Shown piece after piece: positions 44,750 to 53,065 of a stretch of DNA of 64,000 bases. The notes beneath the pieces were generated by a model. That model was not told the DNA's origin and did no database searches. It saw only the letters and a list, made by a program, of their open reading frames with translations. Numbering within the stretch: the stretch's first letter is position 1; each line of letters begins with the position of its first letter. The translations under genes and the position numbers were made by a program. This DNA is from Nonomuraea fuscirosea. Lineage in GTDB: Bacteria > Actinomycetota > Actinomycetes > Streptosporangiales > Streptosporangiaceae. The stretch is from positions 1-64,000 of the forward strand of contig NZ_PVNG01000032.1 in NCBI RefSeq assembly GCF_003001935.1, in the 5' to 3' direction.

Positions 44750-44814
44750 CTCGGGGGCCCGCGCGGGCGCGGTCGGCCGCACCTCGGGGGCCCACGCGGC
44801 GCGGTCGGCCGCGC
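44750..44814. repeat. Two 32-bp direct repeats between convergent genes
   Basis: Copies at 44750-44782 and 44783-44814 (CCTCGGGGGCCC, then GCGCGGTCGGCCGC) differ at few positions. They fill the gap between the acetolactate synthase and SulP genes and could fold into GC-rich hairpins, perhaps a terminator. Confidence 0.65.
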
Positions 44815-44834
44815 CGCGCGAGCCGGTCAGCCGG

Positions 44835-46529
44835 TCAGCCGGCCAGGCGGGGCACGATGCCGGAGGTGTGCAGCCGTTCGCGGGCGGCCTCGATGGCCGC
44901 GCCGGTGGTGGCGAACACCTGTCCGGCCTGCACCAGCCGGGCGATCACGCCGAGCGCCTCCAGCGGCTGGTGGCCGTCGTCGGGGATGCCGGAGACGTAC
45001 ACCAGGATCCCGCGTTTCTCCAGCCGGGTGATGGCGTCACCCAGGGCCCGGGCGCCGCTGGCGTCGATGGTGGTGACGCGGCGCAGCCGCAGCACCACGA
45101 CGGACACGTCGGTCACGTCCGACAGCTCCCGCAGGAACCGGTGGGCGGCGGCGAAGAACAGCGGCCCGTCGAGCCGGTAGGTGACGATGTGCTCGGCGAG
45201 CAGCGCGTGCTCGTCCTCGGTGTGCTGCGGCTGCAGGTCGTGGCGCAGCGGCTCGTGATGGAGGCGCAGGTTGCGGGCGATCGCCCGCAACGCCAGCGCT
45301 CCGGCCACCACCAGGCCGAGGATGACGGCCAGGACGGTGTCGAGGGTGAGGGTGGCGACGGCGGTCAGGACGAGCACCAGGCCGTCGCCGCGGGTGCTGC
45401 GGAACATGGCGCGTACGGCGTCCTTCTCCACCATCCGCACGGACGTGGCCAGCAGCACGCCGGCCAGCGCGGCGAGCGGGATCTTGGCGACGAGGCCGGC
45501 GGCCAGGTAGACGATGGCGCCCAGGATCAGGGCGTGGGACAGTGCCGCGAGCCGGGAGTGGGCGCCTGAGCGCACGTTGACGGCGGTGCGCACGATGGCG
45601 CCGGTGCCGGGCATGCCGCCGAACATCGGGGTGACGAGGTTGGCGACGCCCTGGCCGAACAGCTCCCTGTCGGGGTCGTGCCGGTGGCGTCCGGTCATGT
45701 TGTCGGCCACGGCGGCCGACAGCAGCGACTCCAGCGCCGCCAGCGCGGCCACGGCGACGGCCGGGGCGAGCAGGGACGACAGCACCTGGAGATCGAGGAA
45801 GGCCAGCGACGGCGCGGGCAGCCCGGCGGGCAGGTGGCCGATCCTGGCCAGCGGCAGCCCGGCCAGCTCCACGACGAGGGTGACGGCGGCCACGACGACG
45901 AGCGAGAGCGGCCAGGCGGGCCGTACGCTCGCCACCACCAGCAGCACCGCCGCGACCGTCAGCGTGGTGGACATGGCCCACCAGTGCGGCCTGGACAGGA
46001 AGTCCATGACGGCGTGCCAGGCCACGACGGCGATCTTGTCGCTGTCGTGGGCGGGGACGCCGAGCGCGTGCGGGAGCTGCTGCAGCCCGATGACGCCGGC
46101 CATGCCGACGGTGAAGCCCGCGACGACGGGCGCGGGCACCAGGGCCATGTAGCGGCCGGCCCGCGCCAGGGCCAGGGCGACGAGGAGCAGGCCGGCGAGC
46201 AGGCCGACGGTCAGGACGCCGACGGCCCCGTGGGCGCTCATGATCGGCATGAGCACGACGGTCATCGCGCCGCTGGTGCCCGACACCTGCAGGGCCGAGC
46301 CGCCGAACAGCGCGGCGAGCGAGCCGGCGACCACGGCGGTGGCCAGGCCGGAGCTGGCGCCGAGGCCGGAGGAGATGCCGAAGCCGAGCGCCAGCGGCAG
46401 CGCGACGATCGCCACCGTGAGCCCGGCCAGCAGGTCGTTGCGGGGACGCTCGCGCATGGCGGCCAGCGCGGCGCGTTCGGGCAGCACGTTGCGGACGCGG
46501 CCCCAGCCCGCGGCGATCACCGCGGTCAC
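44835..46529 (-). CDS. SulP-family anion transporter with STAS domain
   Basis: A 564-residue transporter with 10-12 membrane helices (GLTVAIVALPLALGFGIS is the SulP entry motif) and a C-terminal STAS domain from about residue 430 (LRRVTTIDASGARAL). SulP proteins carry sulfate, bicarbonate or other anions; the substrate is not set by sequence, and no carbonic anhydrase or sulfate-assimilation gene lies next to it. Monocistronic, convergent with the acetolactate synthase gene. Confidence 0.9.
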   Translation of the reverse strand: MTAVIAAGWGRVRNVLPERAALAAMRERPRNDLLAGLTVAIVALPLALGFGISSGLGASSGLATAVVAGSLAALFGGSALQVSGTSGAMTVVLMPIMSAHGAVGVLTVGLLAGLLLVALALARAGRYMALVPAPVVAGFTVGMAGVIGLQQLPHALGVPAHDSDKIAVVAWHAVMDFLSRPHWWAMSTTLTVAAVLLVVASVRPAWPLSLVVVAAVTLVVELAGLPLARIGHLPAGLPAPSLAFLDLQVLSSLLAPAVAVAALAALESLLSAAVADNMTGRHRHDPDRELFGQGVANLVTPMFGGMPGTGAIVRTAVNVRSGAHSRLAALSHALILGAIVYLAAGLVAKIPLAALAGVLLATSVRMVEKDAVRAMFRSTRGDGLVLVLTAVATLTLDTVLAVILGLVVAGALALRAIARNLRLHHEPLRHDLQPQHTEDEHALLAEHIVTYRLDGPLFFAAAHRFLRELSDVTDVSVVVLRLRRVTTIDASGARALGDAITRLEKRGILVYVSGIPDDGHQPLEALGVIARLVQAGQVFATTGAAIEAARERLHTSGIVPRLAG

Positions 46530-46628
46530 GTTGTGTCACCGTTCGAGCCGATCCTGTGACTGCATGCACGCATGAAAGGTTCGCCCATGATCACTCCTTT
46601 TGGGTCAAGACAACCCCACGTTGTCCCC

Positions 46629-46648
46629 AATTGCATACTTTTGCAATT
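46629..46648. promoter_or_regulatory. Palindrome upstream of the SulP gene
   Basis: AATTGCA (46629-46635) and TGCAATT (46642-46648), perfect 7-bp arms with a 6-bp spacer, lie 100 bp upstream of the SulP start. It is in AT-rich DNA between SulP and tetR. No adjacent regulator is known to bind it. Confidence 0.45.
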
Positions 46649-46748
46649 AGTGAAGAGGTCGTCAGCGTATCAACTACACCCGCTCTCACCTGGTTAAACT
46701 CGGCGGGCACGGGTGTTCGCCAGACGTGAAACGCCTGCCGCGCGAAGG

Positions 46749-47351
46749 TCAGGCGGACAACATCGCGAAGGCCCGGCCGGCCGCGCGGACCGCCTCCCGC
46801 TCCACCTCGGCCATCGGGCGCCCCTCGGCGAGCATCGACCAGTTGCGGCGGGCCAGCACCCGCTGCGTGGCCATCACCTGGCCGGCCAGCAGCGCGGCCG
46901 TCAGGTCGTCATGAGTCGCCGCCAACGCTTCCGCCAGGGCCTCCTCGTCGCGGGCCATGTGCTGGTGCAGCCGCGCCAGCAGGCTCGGCGCGGTGGAGAA
47001 CACCAGGCGGTGGTACGCCACCACCTCCGGATGGTCGTTGAGCCCCGTGACGGGGTCGTGCGCGGCCAGCCGGTCGAGGAAGTGGCGGCGCAGCGCCTCC
47101 AGCGGACTCCGGCCGGGCTCCCGCTCGCGCACCACCCGGGCCGACTCCCCCAGGTGGTCGGCGATGCGGTGCAGGACCAGGTCCTCCTTGGACGGGAAGT
47201 ACTTGAACAGCGTCGGCTTCGAGACCCCCGCCGCCGCCGCGATCTCCGTCACGGGGACCGCGTCGAAGCCGCGCTCCAGGAACAGCCGGATGGCCGCCGC
47301 CGAGATGGCCTCGTGCACACGCCGCCGCTGCAGCTCCCGCAGTCCCGTCAT
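46749..47351 (-). CDS. TetR-family transcriptional regulator
   Basis: A 200-residue TetR protein with an N-terminal helix-turn-helix (VTEIAAAAGVSKPTLFKYF, residues about 34-52). The C-terminal domain resembles the TetR_C_17-like mycofactocin-type group only loosely. It is divergent from the helD-like gene over 66 bp that contain two near-identical palindromes, so it probably represses itself and helD. Ligand unknown. Confidence 0.9.
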   Translation of the reverse strand: MTGLRELQRRRVHEAISAAAIRLFLERGFDAVPVTEIAAAAGVSKPTLFKYFPSKEDLVLHRIADHLGESARVVREREPGRSPLEALRRHFLDRLAAHDPVTGLNDHPEVVAYHRLVFSTAPSLLARLHQHMARDEEALAEALAATHDDLTAALLAGQVMATQRVLARRNWSMLAEGRPMAEVEREAVRAAGRAFAMLSA

Positions 47352-47371
47352 GGACGCACTCTACCAAAGTG

Positions 47372-47401
47372 TTAACCTGGTCAATCTCTTAACCCGGTTA
47401 A
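47372..47401. promoter_or_regulatory. Paired palindromic operators, tetR/helD intergenic
   Basis: TTAACCTGGTCAA (47372-47384) and TTAACCCGGTTAA (47389-47401) are 13-bp palindromes 17 bp apart, the second perfect. They fill the short gap between the divergent tetR and helD-like starts. This is a typical TetR double operator. A related half-site, ACCTGGTTAA, occurs at 46689-46698 behind tetR. Confidence 0.75.
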
Positions 47402-47417
47402 CGTTTCTGGAGGTGTG

Positions 47418-49409
47418 ATGGGAACGCTCGACGAGGAGCGCGAGCACGTCGAACGCTGCAGGACCGGCCTGCGCAGGATGCTGGACGGCGCGCGGGACAA
47501 CGTGATCGTCGGTGAGACCGTGGCCGGCGACCGCTACAGCGCCGAACGCCTGGGACGCCACCTCAAGAGCCTGGCCACGGAGCTGAGCGAGGAGCCCGGC
47601 GGCCCGCCGTTCTTCGGCCGGCTCGACTTCGGGCCGGACTCGGCCGAGCACAACGGGCGCGCGTACCACATCGGCAGGCGGCACATCACCGGCGCGCACG
47701 GCGGCCCGCCCGAGGTGATCGACTGGCGCGCGCCGGTCGCGCGGGCGTTCTACCGGGCCAGTGCCCGCGACCCCCTCGGTGTCGCCGTACGCCGCCGTTT
47801 CGGCTGGTCGGACGGCACCTTGACGAGCTTCGAGGACGAACGGCTCGCGCGCGGTGAGGAGGGCGGGGGCACGATCCTCGCCGCCGAGATCGAGCGGCCC
47901 CGCGTCGGCCCGATGCGCGACATCGTCGCCACCATCCAGCCCGAGCAGGACGATCTCGTACGCGCGGACCTGGACGCCTCGATCTGCGTCCAGGGCGCGC
48001 CCGGCACCGGCAAGACCGCCGTCGGCCTGCACCGGGCCGCCTACCTGCTCTACGCCCACCGCCGCCGCCTCGGCCGTGACGGCGTGCTGGTGCTGGGCCC
48101 GAACCGGGCCTTCCTCGGCTACATCTCCGCCGTCCTGCCCGCGCTCGGGGAGGTGGACGTCGAGCAGACCACGCTGGAACGGCTGCTCGGGACGGTCCCC
48201 GTCACGGCCGCCGACGAGGAGGAGGCGGCCTTGGTCAAGCACGACGCGCGCATGGCCCTGGTGCTGCGCCGGGCCCTGTACGGCCGCGTCGGCAAGCCGG
48301 TCGGGCCGGTCGCGGTCGCCGACGGCTCCTACCGGTGGCGCGTGCCCGAGGACGAGCTGCGCCGCATCGTGGACGACACCCGGCGCGAGTCCCTCCCGTA
48401 CGGCGTGGGCCGCGAACGGGTCAGGGCCCGCGTGGTGGCGGCCGTGCGCCGGCAGGCCGAGTCCCGCGGCGCGACGGCGAACGCCGCCTGGCTGCGCCGC
48501 ATCGGCCGCGGCGTCACCGCGTGGCTGGACGGCGTCTGGCCCACCGTCAAGCCGCAGGAGGTCCTGTACGAGGTGCTGCGCGGCCCGTCCGGCGACGCCC
48601 CCGACCCGGCGCGCGGCGTGCTGAGCGAGGCCGAGCGCGCGGCGATCACGTGGGCCAGGCCGCCCCGCAGTGTGAGGAGCGCCCGGTGGACGGCGGCCGA
48701 CCTGGTGCTGCTGGACGAGCTCGCCGGCCTGATCGAGCGCCCGCGCGGCTACGGTCACGTCATCGTGGACGAGGCCCAGGACCTGTCGCCGATGGAGTGC
48801 CGGGCCGTGGCCAGGCGCAGCGAGCACGGCTCGCTGACCGTGCTGGGCGACCTGGCGCAGGGCACCACGCCGTGGGCCGCCACCTCGTGGGCGCCGCGGA
48901 TGGAGCTGCTCGGCAAGCCGGACGGCGCGGTGATCGCCCTCACGACCGGTTTCCGGGTGCCGGCGGTGGTGGTGGAGCTGGCCAACACGCTGCTGGCGGC
49001 GCTGGAGGCGGAGGTGCCGGCGACGCGCTCGTACCGGACGGACGGCCGGCTGCGCGTGACGGGCGTCGCCGGGCTGGGCGAGGGTGTGGTCGCGGCGGTG
49101 CGCGACGCGCTGACGTTCGAGGGCTCGGTCGGGGTGATCGCGGCCGACGCCGAGGTGGAGGCGCTCACGTCCGCGCTGTGGAACGACGGCCTGGACGTGA
49201 GCGGCCGGCTCAGCGTCGTGCCCGCCTCGCTGTGCAAGGGCCTGGAGTACGACCACGTCGTCGTGGCCGAGCCGGCCGCCATCGCCGAGGCGGAGCGGCG
49301 CGGCCTGAACCGCCTGTACGTGGCCCTCACCCGGGCCGTCTCCCGCCTCGACGTCGTGCACGCCCGCCCGCTGCCGCCGCAGCTCAGCCTGCCCGCGGCA
49401 GCCGCCTGA
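47418..49409 (+). CDS. helD: HelD-like UvrD/Rep-family helicase (RNA polymerase-associated)
   Basis: A 663-residue superfamily-1 ATPase. The P-loop QGAPGTGKTA is near residue 196, motif II HVIVDEAQDLS near 452, and motif VI YVALTRA near the end. A long N-terminal coiled/helical part (EEREHVERCRTGLRRML) and a large insertion between the ATPase halves match HelD, which removes stalled or drug-bound RNA polymerase. Start ATG 47418, with GGAGG 4 bases upstream. Some HelD proteins give rifampicin tolerance. Control here looks TetR-based, as I see no rifampicin-associated element. Confidence 0.88.
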   Translation: MGTLDEEREHVERCRTGLRRMLDGARDNVIVGETVAGDRYSAERLGRHLKSLATELSEEPGGPPFFGRLDFGPDSAEHNGRAYHIGRRHITGAHGGPPEVIDWRAPVARAFYRASARDPLGVAVRRRFGWSDGTLTSFEDERLARGEEGGGTILAAEIERPRVGPMRDIVATIQPEQDDLVRADLDASICVQGAPGTGKTAVGLHRAAYLLYAHRRRLGRDGVLVLGPNRAFLGYISAVLPALGEVDVEQTTLERLLGTVPVTAADEEEAALVKHDARMALVLRRALYGRVGKPVGPVAVADGSYRWRVPEDELRRIVDDTRRESLPYGVGRERVRARVVAAVRRQAESRGATANAAWLRRIGRGVTAWLDGVWPTVKPQEVLYEVLRGPSGDAPDPARGVLSEAERAAITWARPPRSVRSARWTAADLVLLDELAGLIERPRGYGHVIVDEAQDLSPMECRAVARRSEHGSLTVLGDLAQGTTPWAATSWAPRMELLGKPDGAVIALTTGFRVPAVVVELANTLLAALEAEVPATRSYRTDGRLRVTGVAGLGEGVVAAVRDALTFEGSVGVIAADAEVEALTSALWNDGLDVSGRLSVVPASLCKGLEYDHVVVAEPAAIAEAERRGLNRLYVALTRAVSRLDVVHARPLPPQLSLPAAAA

Positions 49410-49493
49410 AATGGGCAGATGCCGGAAACGCGTGGCTCGACAGGGCCTGCCGTTCGGTGTGTGATGTGGTTCACCGTCAGGAAGGAGCCGCCC

Positions 49494-49826
49494 GTGACCT
49501 CTCCGCAGGACCCGCTCCCAGGCGACGACCCGCCCGCGGACGAGTCCGGCGCGCCGCCCCAGCCTCCCCCACCGCCTCCCCCACCGCCTCCCCCACCGTC
49601 TCCCGCGCGCCGGCCGCGGGTGAGCGACCAGGTCCTGTCGATCATCGGGTTCGTCTGCGCCGTGGTGGCCGTCCTGTACATCCCGGTGCTGTTCGGCCTG
49701 GCGGGCGTGGTGCTGGGCATCGTCGGCCACACTCGCGGCGAGCCCCTGGGGCGCTGGGCGGCCATCGCCGCGGGCGCGGCCATGCTCGCCGGCACGATGC
49801 TCAGCATCCTGCTGGTCCCACGCTGA
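49494..49826 (+). CDS. Small Pro-rich membrane protein (DUF4190-like)
   Basis: A 110-residue protein: a Pro-rich N terminus (a run of Pro at residues 22-38) and two membrane helices (VLSIIGFVCAVVAVLYIPVL and WAAIAAGAAMLAGTMLSILL). The start GTG 49494 has AAGGAG upstream. The layout, Pro-rich head then two helices around HTRGEPLGRWA, is as in DUF4190 proteins. Function unknown. Confidence 0.75.
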   Translation: MTSPQDPLPGDDPPADESGAPPQPPPPPPPPPPPPSPARRPRVSDQVLSIIGFVCAVVAVLYIPVLFGLAGVVLGIVGHTRGEPLGRWAAIAAGAAMLAGTMLSILLVPR

Positions 49827-49876
49827 CGTACGGCGGGGCCGGAGTCGCGGCCGGGTCCGCGTGCGATCCTTGAGGG

Positions 49877-50473
49877 GTGCTTTCGCCCATCGACGCGCTG
49901 CGCGAGCAGGTCACCGCCCGTCTGTCCGCCTTCGACCGCCGGCAGGTCCCGCCGGCCGGGGGCGTGCGCCGGGCCGGCGTCACCGTGTGCGTGCTGGAGG
50001 ACGCCGGGGGCGGCCCGTACGTCATCGTGATCAGGCGGGCCGCGCGCGGCCGCAATCCCGGGCAGTGGGCGCTGCCGGGCGGGCGGGCCGACGACGGCGA
50101 GCGGCCCGAGGCGGCGGCGCTGCGCGAGCTGGCCGAGGAGACCGGCGTCACCGGGGTCGAGGTGGCCGGGCTGCTCGACGACTTCGTCACCGACTCGGGA
50201 TTCGTGATCACGCCGGTGGTGGCGTTCGGCGGCCGGCAGCAGCCGGTGCCCGATCCGCGCGAGGTGGCCTCGGTGCACGCGGTGCCGGTCGAACGCTTCC
50301 TGGCGCCTGGGGTGCCGCGCTGGAAGGGCGAGCTGCTGCAAATGCCGCTGGGGCCCTCCATCGTGATCCACGCGCCGACGGGGGCCATCCTGTGGCAGTT
50401 CGCCGAGGTGGCGTTGCGGGGGCGCGAGCAACGGGTCTTCGACGTGGCCCAGCCGCACTGGACCAGGACCTGA
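49877..50473 (+). CDS. Nudix hydrolase
   Basis: A 198-residue protein with a complete Nudix box, GGRADDGERPEAAALRELAE then ETGV (GX5EX7REUXEEXGU). Start GTG 49877. The N-terminal part and PGQWALPGG loop resemble CoA-pyrophosphatase-type Nudix proteins, but the specificity is not clear. The gene is followed by a 277-bp gap with a candidate structured RNA. Confidence 0.9.
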   Translation: MLSPIDALREQVTARLSAFDRRQVPPAGGVRRAGVTVCVLEDAGGGPYVIVIRRAARGRNPGQWALPGGRADDGERPEAAALRELAEETGVTGVEVAGLLDDFVTDSGFVITPVVAFGGRQQPVPDPREVASVHAVPVERFLAPGVPRWKGELLQMPLGPSIVIHAPTGAILWQFAEVALRGREQRVFDVAQPHWTRT

Positions 50474-50555
50474 GGGCCCGCGACCTGTCGAAACCACGCT
50501 CAAAGCGGAAGCCGCGATTACCTATCGTGCCGGACGGTGTGCTTAACTCAAGATT

Positions 50556-50662
50556 GCCGATGTGGTCTGTGTCCCCCGGGCCGCAAATTACCGCCTTCAC
50601 GGAATACCGTTCGGCTGGAGCCGTGTTGTGCACCTCGCCGAGGAGGCGACCGCCACATCGGC
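50556..50662 (+). ncRNA. Candidate structured RNA / attenuator upstream of the acyltransferase gene
   Basis: A 10-bp perfect long-range stem (50556-50565 GCCGATGTGG, 50653-50662 CCACATCGGC) encloses several small hairpins: 50599-50610 (ACGG, AATA, CCGT), 50612-50623 (CGGC, TGGA, GCCG) and 50633-50643 (CCTC, GCC, GAGG). A strong terminator follows 13 bases later and the next ORF starts 37 bases after it. The shape, a closed multi-branched domain plus terminator before a gene, is that of a riboswitch or attenuator. It does not match any riboswitch core I know, so the identity is open. Confidence 0.45.
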
Positions 50663-50675
50663 CTAAAAGCTTTCC

Positions 50676-50713
50676 CAGGCGTCCCGCCGCACCGGCGGGA
50701 CGCCTGCTTTATT
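50676..50713 (+). terminator. Intrinsic terminator before the acyltransferase gene
   Basis: Perfect 13-bp arms (50676-50688 and 50694-50706, CAGGCGTCCCGCC and complement), a 5-base loop (GCACC) and then CTTTATT. It lies between the Nudix gene (ends 50473) and the acyltransferase start (50751), closer to the latter. Confidence 0.8.
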
Positions 50714-50750
50714 GTGGGGTGGCCGCCCGCCCGATGATCAGGAGAGCTCG

Positions 50751-51410
50751 TTGCTGTACGAAGTGGTCAAGTTCGCCTCCGCGCCGCTCGCCAACGCGAT
50801 GTGCCGGCCGCACATCTCCGGCGCGGCGCACGTGCCGCGGACCGGCCCCGCGATCCTGGCCGTCAACCACCTCTCGATCCTCGACTCGTTCCTGCTGCCC
50901 GCGCTGCTGCCCCGCCACGTGACGTTCACGGCGAAGAACGAGTACTTCTCCGGCAACCCCGTCTCCAGCTTCTTCATGCGGCTGGGCGGCAGCCTGCCGA
51001 TCGACCGCGAGAGCGCGCACGCCGCGCAGGCCATGCTCGACGACGCCGCCGCGCTGCTGGAGCGGGGCGAGCTGTTCGGCATCCATCCCGAGGGCACCCG
51101 CTCCCCCGACGGCCGCCTCTACCGCGGCAAGATCGGGGTGGCCTGGCTGGCGCTGAAGACCGGCGCGCCGGTGCTGCCGGTGGCGCTGCGCGGCACCGAG
51201 AAGGTGCTGCCCGTGGGCGCGAAGGTGCCCAGGCCCGCCTCCATCGGCATCACGATCGGGGAGCCGATGCGGTTCGAGGGCGACCACACCAAGGCACGCG
51301 ACCGGCGGCGGGTGACCGACGAGATCATGGCGGCCATCCAGCGGCTGTCGGGGCAGGAATACGTGCCGACCTACGCGGCCAGTTACAAGGCGTCCAATGG
51401 CATGTCATAG
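50751..51410 (+). CDS. PlsC-type 1-acyl-glycerol-3-phosphate acyltransferase
   Basis: A 219-residue acyltransferase: the catalytic NHLSILD (NHxxxxD) near residue 40 and EGTRSPDG (FPEGTRS-like) near 107. TTG 50751 is taken as start because of GGAG 6 bases upstream; the frame is open to 50712, which would read into the terminator. It transfers an acyl group to a glycerol-phosphate or related acceptor at the membrane. Expression may be controlled by the leader described above. Confidence 0.88.
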   Translation: MLYEVVKFASAPLANAMCRPHISGAAHVPRTGPAILAVNHLSILDSFLLPALLPRHVTFTAKNEYFSGNPVSSFFMRLGGSLPIDRESAHAAQAMLDDAAALLERGELFGIHPEGTRSPDGRLYRGKIGVAWLALKTGAPVLPVALRGTEKVLPVGAKVPRPASIGITIGEPMRFEGDHTKARDRRRVTDEIMAAIQRLSGQEYVPTYAASYKASNGMS

Positions 51411-51459
51411 CGCGACGCCGGGCACGGACACCCGGCGTCGGGAAACGGGAGGCTGATCA

Positions 51460-53061
51460 GTGGCACGGGGCCGTACCATCGCGATCGTTTCCGGCGCCAC
51501 CGTGCTCGCGGTGGGGGCCGCGGCCGGCGGGGCCTACTACGTGCTGCACACCAGGGGCACCCCGGCCGAGACCGCGCAGCGCTTCGCCGCGGCCTGGCAG
51601 GCCGGCGACAAGAGCGCCATGACCCGCGAGCTGGCCACGCCGCAGCAACTGGACGCCTACGACCAGCAGCGCAGCGCACTCGCGGTCGAGTCGGCCGCGA
51701 TCAAGCTGGGCCGGGTCGCCGAGGGCGACGGCCGCGCCACCGTCCCCTACACCGCCACGCTCAACCTGAAGAACCTCGGCGAGTGGACCTACGAGGGCGA
51801 GATCGGCCTGGTGGTGGCCGACCGCACCTGGAAGGTCGACTGGAAGCCTGCGACACTGCACCCGTCGATGACGCAGGGAGCGGCGTTCTCGCTCAAGACC
51901 AGCTGGCCCGGCCGCGCCGAGATCACCGACGCCTCCGGCGAGCGCATCGACACCGGCGCGGTCGGCGGGTCGGTCCAGCAGCTCGTCGGCTACCTCGACA
52001 AGGCCACCAAGAAGGACGTGGCCAAGCTGGGCTCGGCCTACAAGGTCGGGCAGGCGGTGGGGCGCGGCGGGCTGCAGGAGACCTTCCAGAAGCGGCTGGC
52101 CGGCCGGCCCGCGACCGAGATCCGGCTCGGCGACAAGACGCTGAAGACCATCGAGGGCGCCGACGGCGAGCCGGTCGAGACCACGCTCGACCCCAAGGCG
52201 CAGGCCGCCGCCGTGACCGCGATCAAGACCGTCAAGAAGCCCGCCTCGCTGGTCGCGATCAAGGCTTCGACCGGCGGGATCCTGACCGTGGTCAACAACG
52301 TGGGCGGGTTCAACCGGGCGCTCGACGGCCGCTACCCGCCGGGCTCGACGTTCAAGGCGGTCACCGCGATCGGGCTGCTGGCGGCCGGGATGTCGCCCGA
52401 GGACAAGGTGACCTGCCCCATGTACGCCACCGTCGGCGGGCTCAAGATCCGCAACTCCGACAAGGAGGAGTTCGGCAGCCTGTCGTTCCTCGACTCCTTC
52501 GCCCACTCGTGCAACACGACCTTCGCGCCGCTGGCCGAGCAGAAGCTGGGCGCCGACAAACTGCTCCAGGCGGCCGAGGACGTCGGCTTCAACCAGCCGC
52601 TCAACATCGGCGTGCCCGCCGCCAAGCCCAGCTTCCCCAAGGCCACGTCGGGCGCCGAGCTGGCCGCCGAGTCGTTCGGTCAGGCCAGGATCACGGCCAG
52701 CCCGCTGACGATGGCCTCCGTCGCCGCGGCCATCGCCGACGGCACCTGGCGTCCGCCGACGCTGGTGCCCTCGATCAAGCAGAAGGCCGACGAACGCGAG
52801 CTGCCCGGCCGGGTGAAGTCCGGGCTGCACACGATGATGTCGGCCGTGGTGACCAAGGGCACCGCCAGGTCGGCGGGCCTGCCCGCGGGCACCCACGGCA
52901 AGACCGGGACGGCCGAGTACGGCACCGGCGAGAAGCTGGAGTCGCACGCCTGGTTCATGGGGTTCAAGGGGGACGTCGCGTTCGCCGTGGTCGTCGAGGG
53001 CGGGGGCGGCGGCGGGGCCGTCGCCGCCCCCGTGGCGGCGACGTTCCTCAAGCATCTGTGA
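51460..53061 (+). CDS. Penicillin-binding protein (transpeptidase) with NTF2-like domain
   Basis: A 533-residue membrane-anchored PBP. An N-terminal membrane helix (IAIVSGATVLAVGAAAGGAYY) is followed by an NTF2-like MecA-type domain (residues about 35-130) and the transpeptidase with SxxK in PGSTFKA, SxN in SCN and KTGT in HGKTGTAEYG. This is the class B layout of Streptomyces PbpA-like or PBP2a-type proteins, though with a short dimerisation domain. Start GTG 51460 with GGAGG upstream. It acts outside the membrane in peptidoglycan cross-linking. Confidence 0.9.
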   Translation: MARGRTIAIVSGATVLAVGAAAGGAYYVLHTRGTPAETAQRFAAAWQAGDKSAMTRELATPQQLDAYDQQRSALAVESAAIKLGRVAEGDGRATVPYTATLNLKNLGEWTYEGEIGLVVADRTWKVDWKPATLHPSMTQGAAFSLKTSWPGRAEITDASGERIDTGAVGGSVQQLVGYLDKATKKDVAKLGSAYKVGQAVGRGGLQETFQKRLAGRPATEIRLGDKTLKTIEGADGEPVETTLDPKAQAAAVTAIKTVKKPASLVAIKASTGGILTVVNNVGGFNRALDGRYPPGSTFKAVTAIGLLAAGMSPEDKVTCPMYATVGGLKIRNSDKEEFGSLSFLDSFAHSCNTTFAPLAEQKLGADKLLQAAEDVGFNQPLNIGVPAAKPSFPKATSGAELAAESFGQARITASPLTMASVAAAIADGTWRPPTLVPSIKQKADERELPGRVKSGLHTMMSAVVTKGTARSAGLPAGTHGKTGTAEYGTGEKLESHAWFMGFKGDVAFAVVVEGGGGGGAVAAPVAATFLKHL

Positions 53062-53065
53062 AATT

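Noticed and set aside
47352..47417. Rifampicin-associated element before the HelD-like gene
   Set aside because: The core CTTGCGGCAAG-type palindrome is not present; the gap is filled by TTAACC-type palindromes instead.
50556..50662. Signal recognition particle RNA or another known riboswitch
   Set aside because: The GGAAGGAAGCAGCC-type loop of SRP RNA is absent, and I could not fit FMN, TPP, cobalamin, SAM, glycine, fluoride or c-di-AMP cores.
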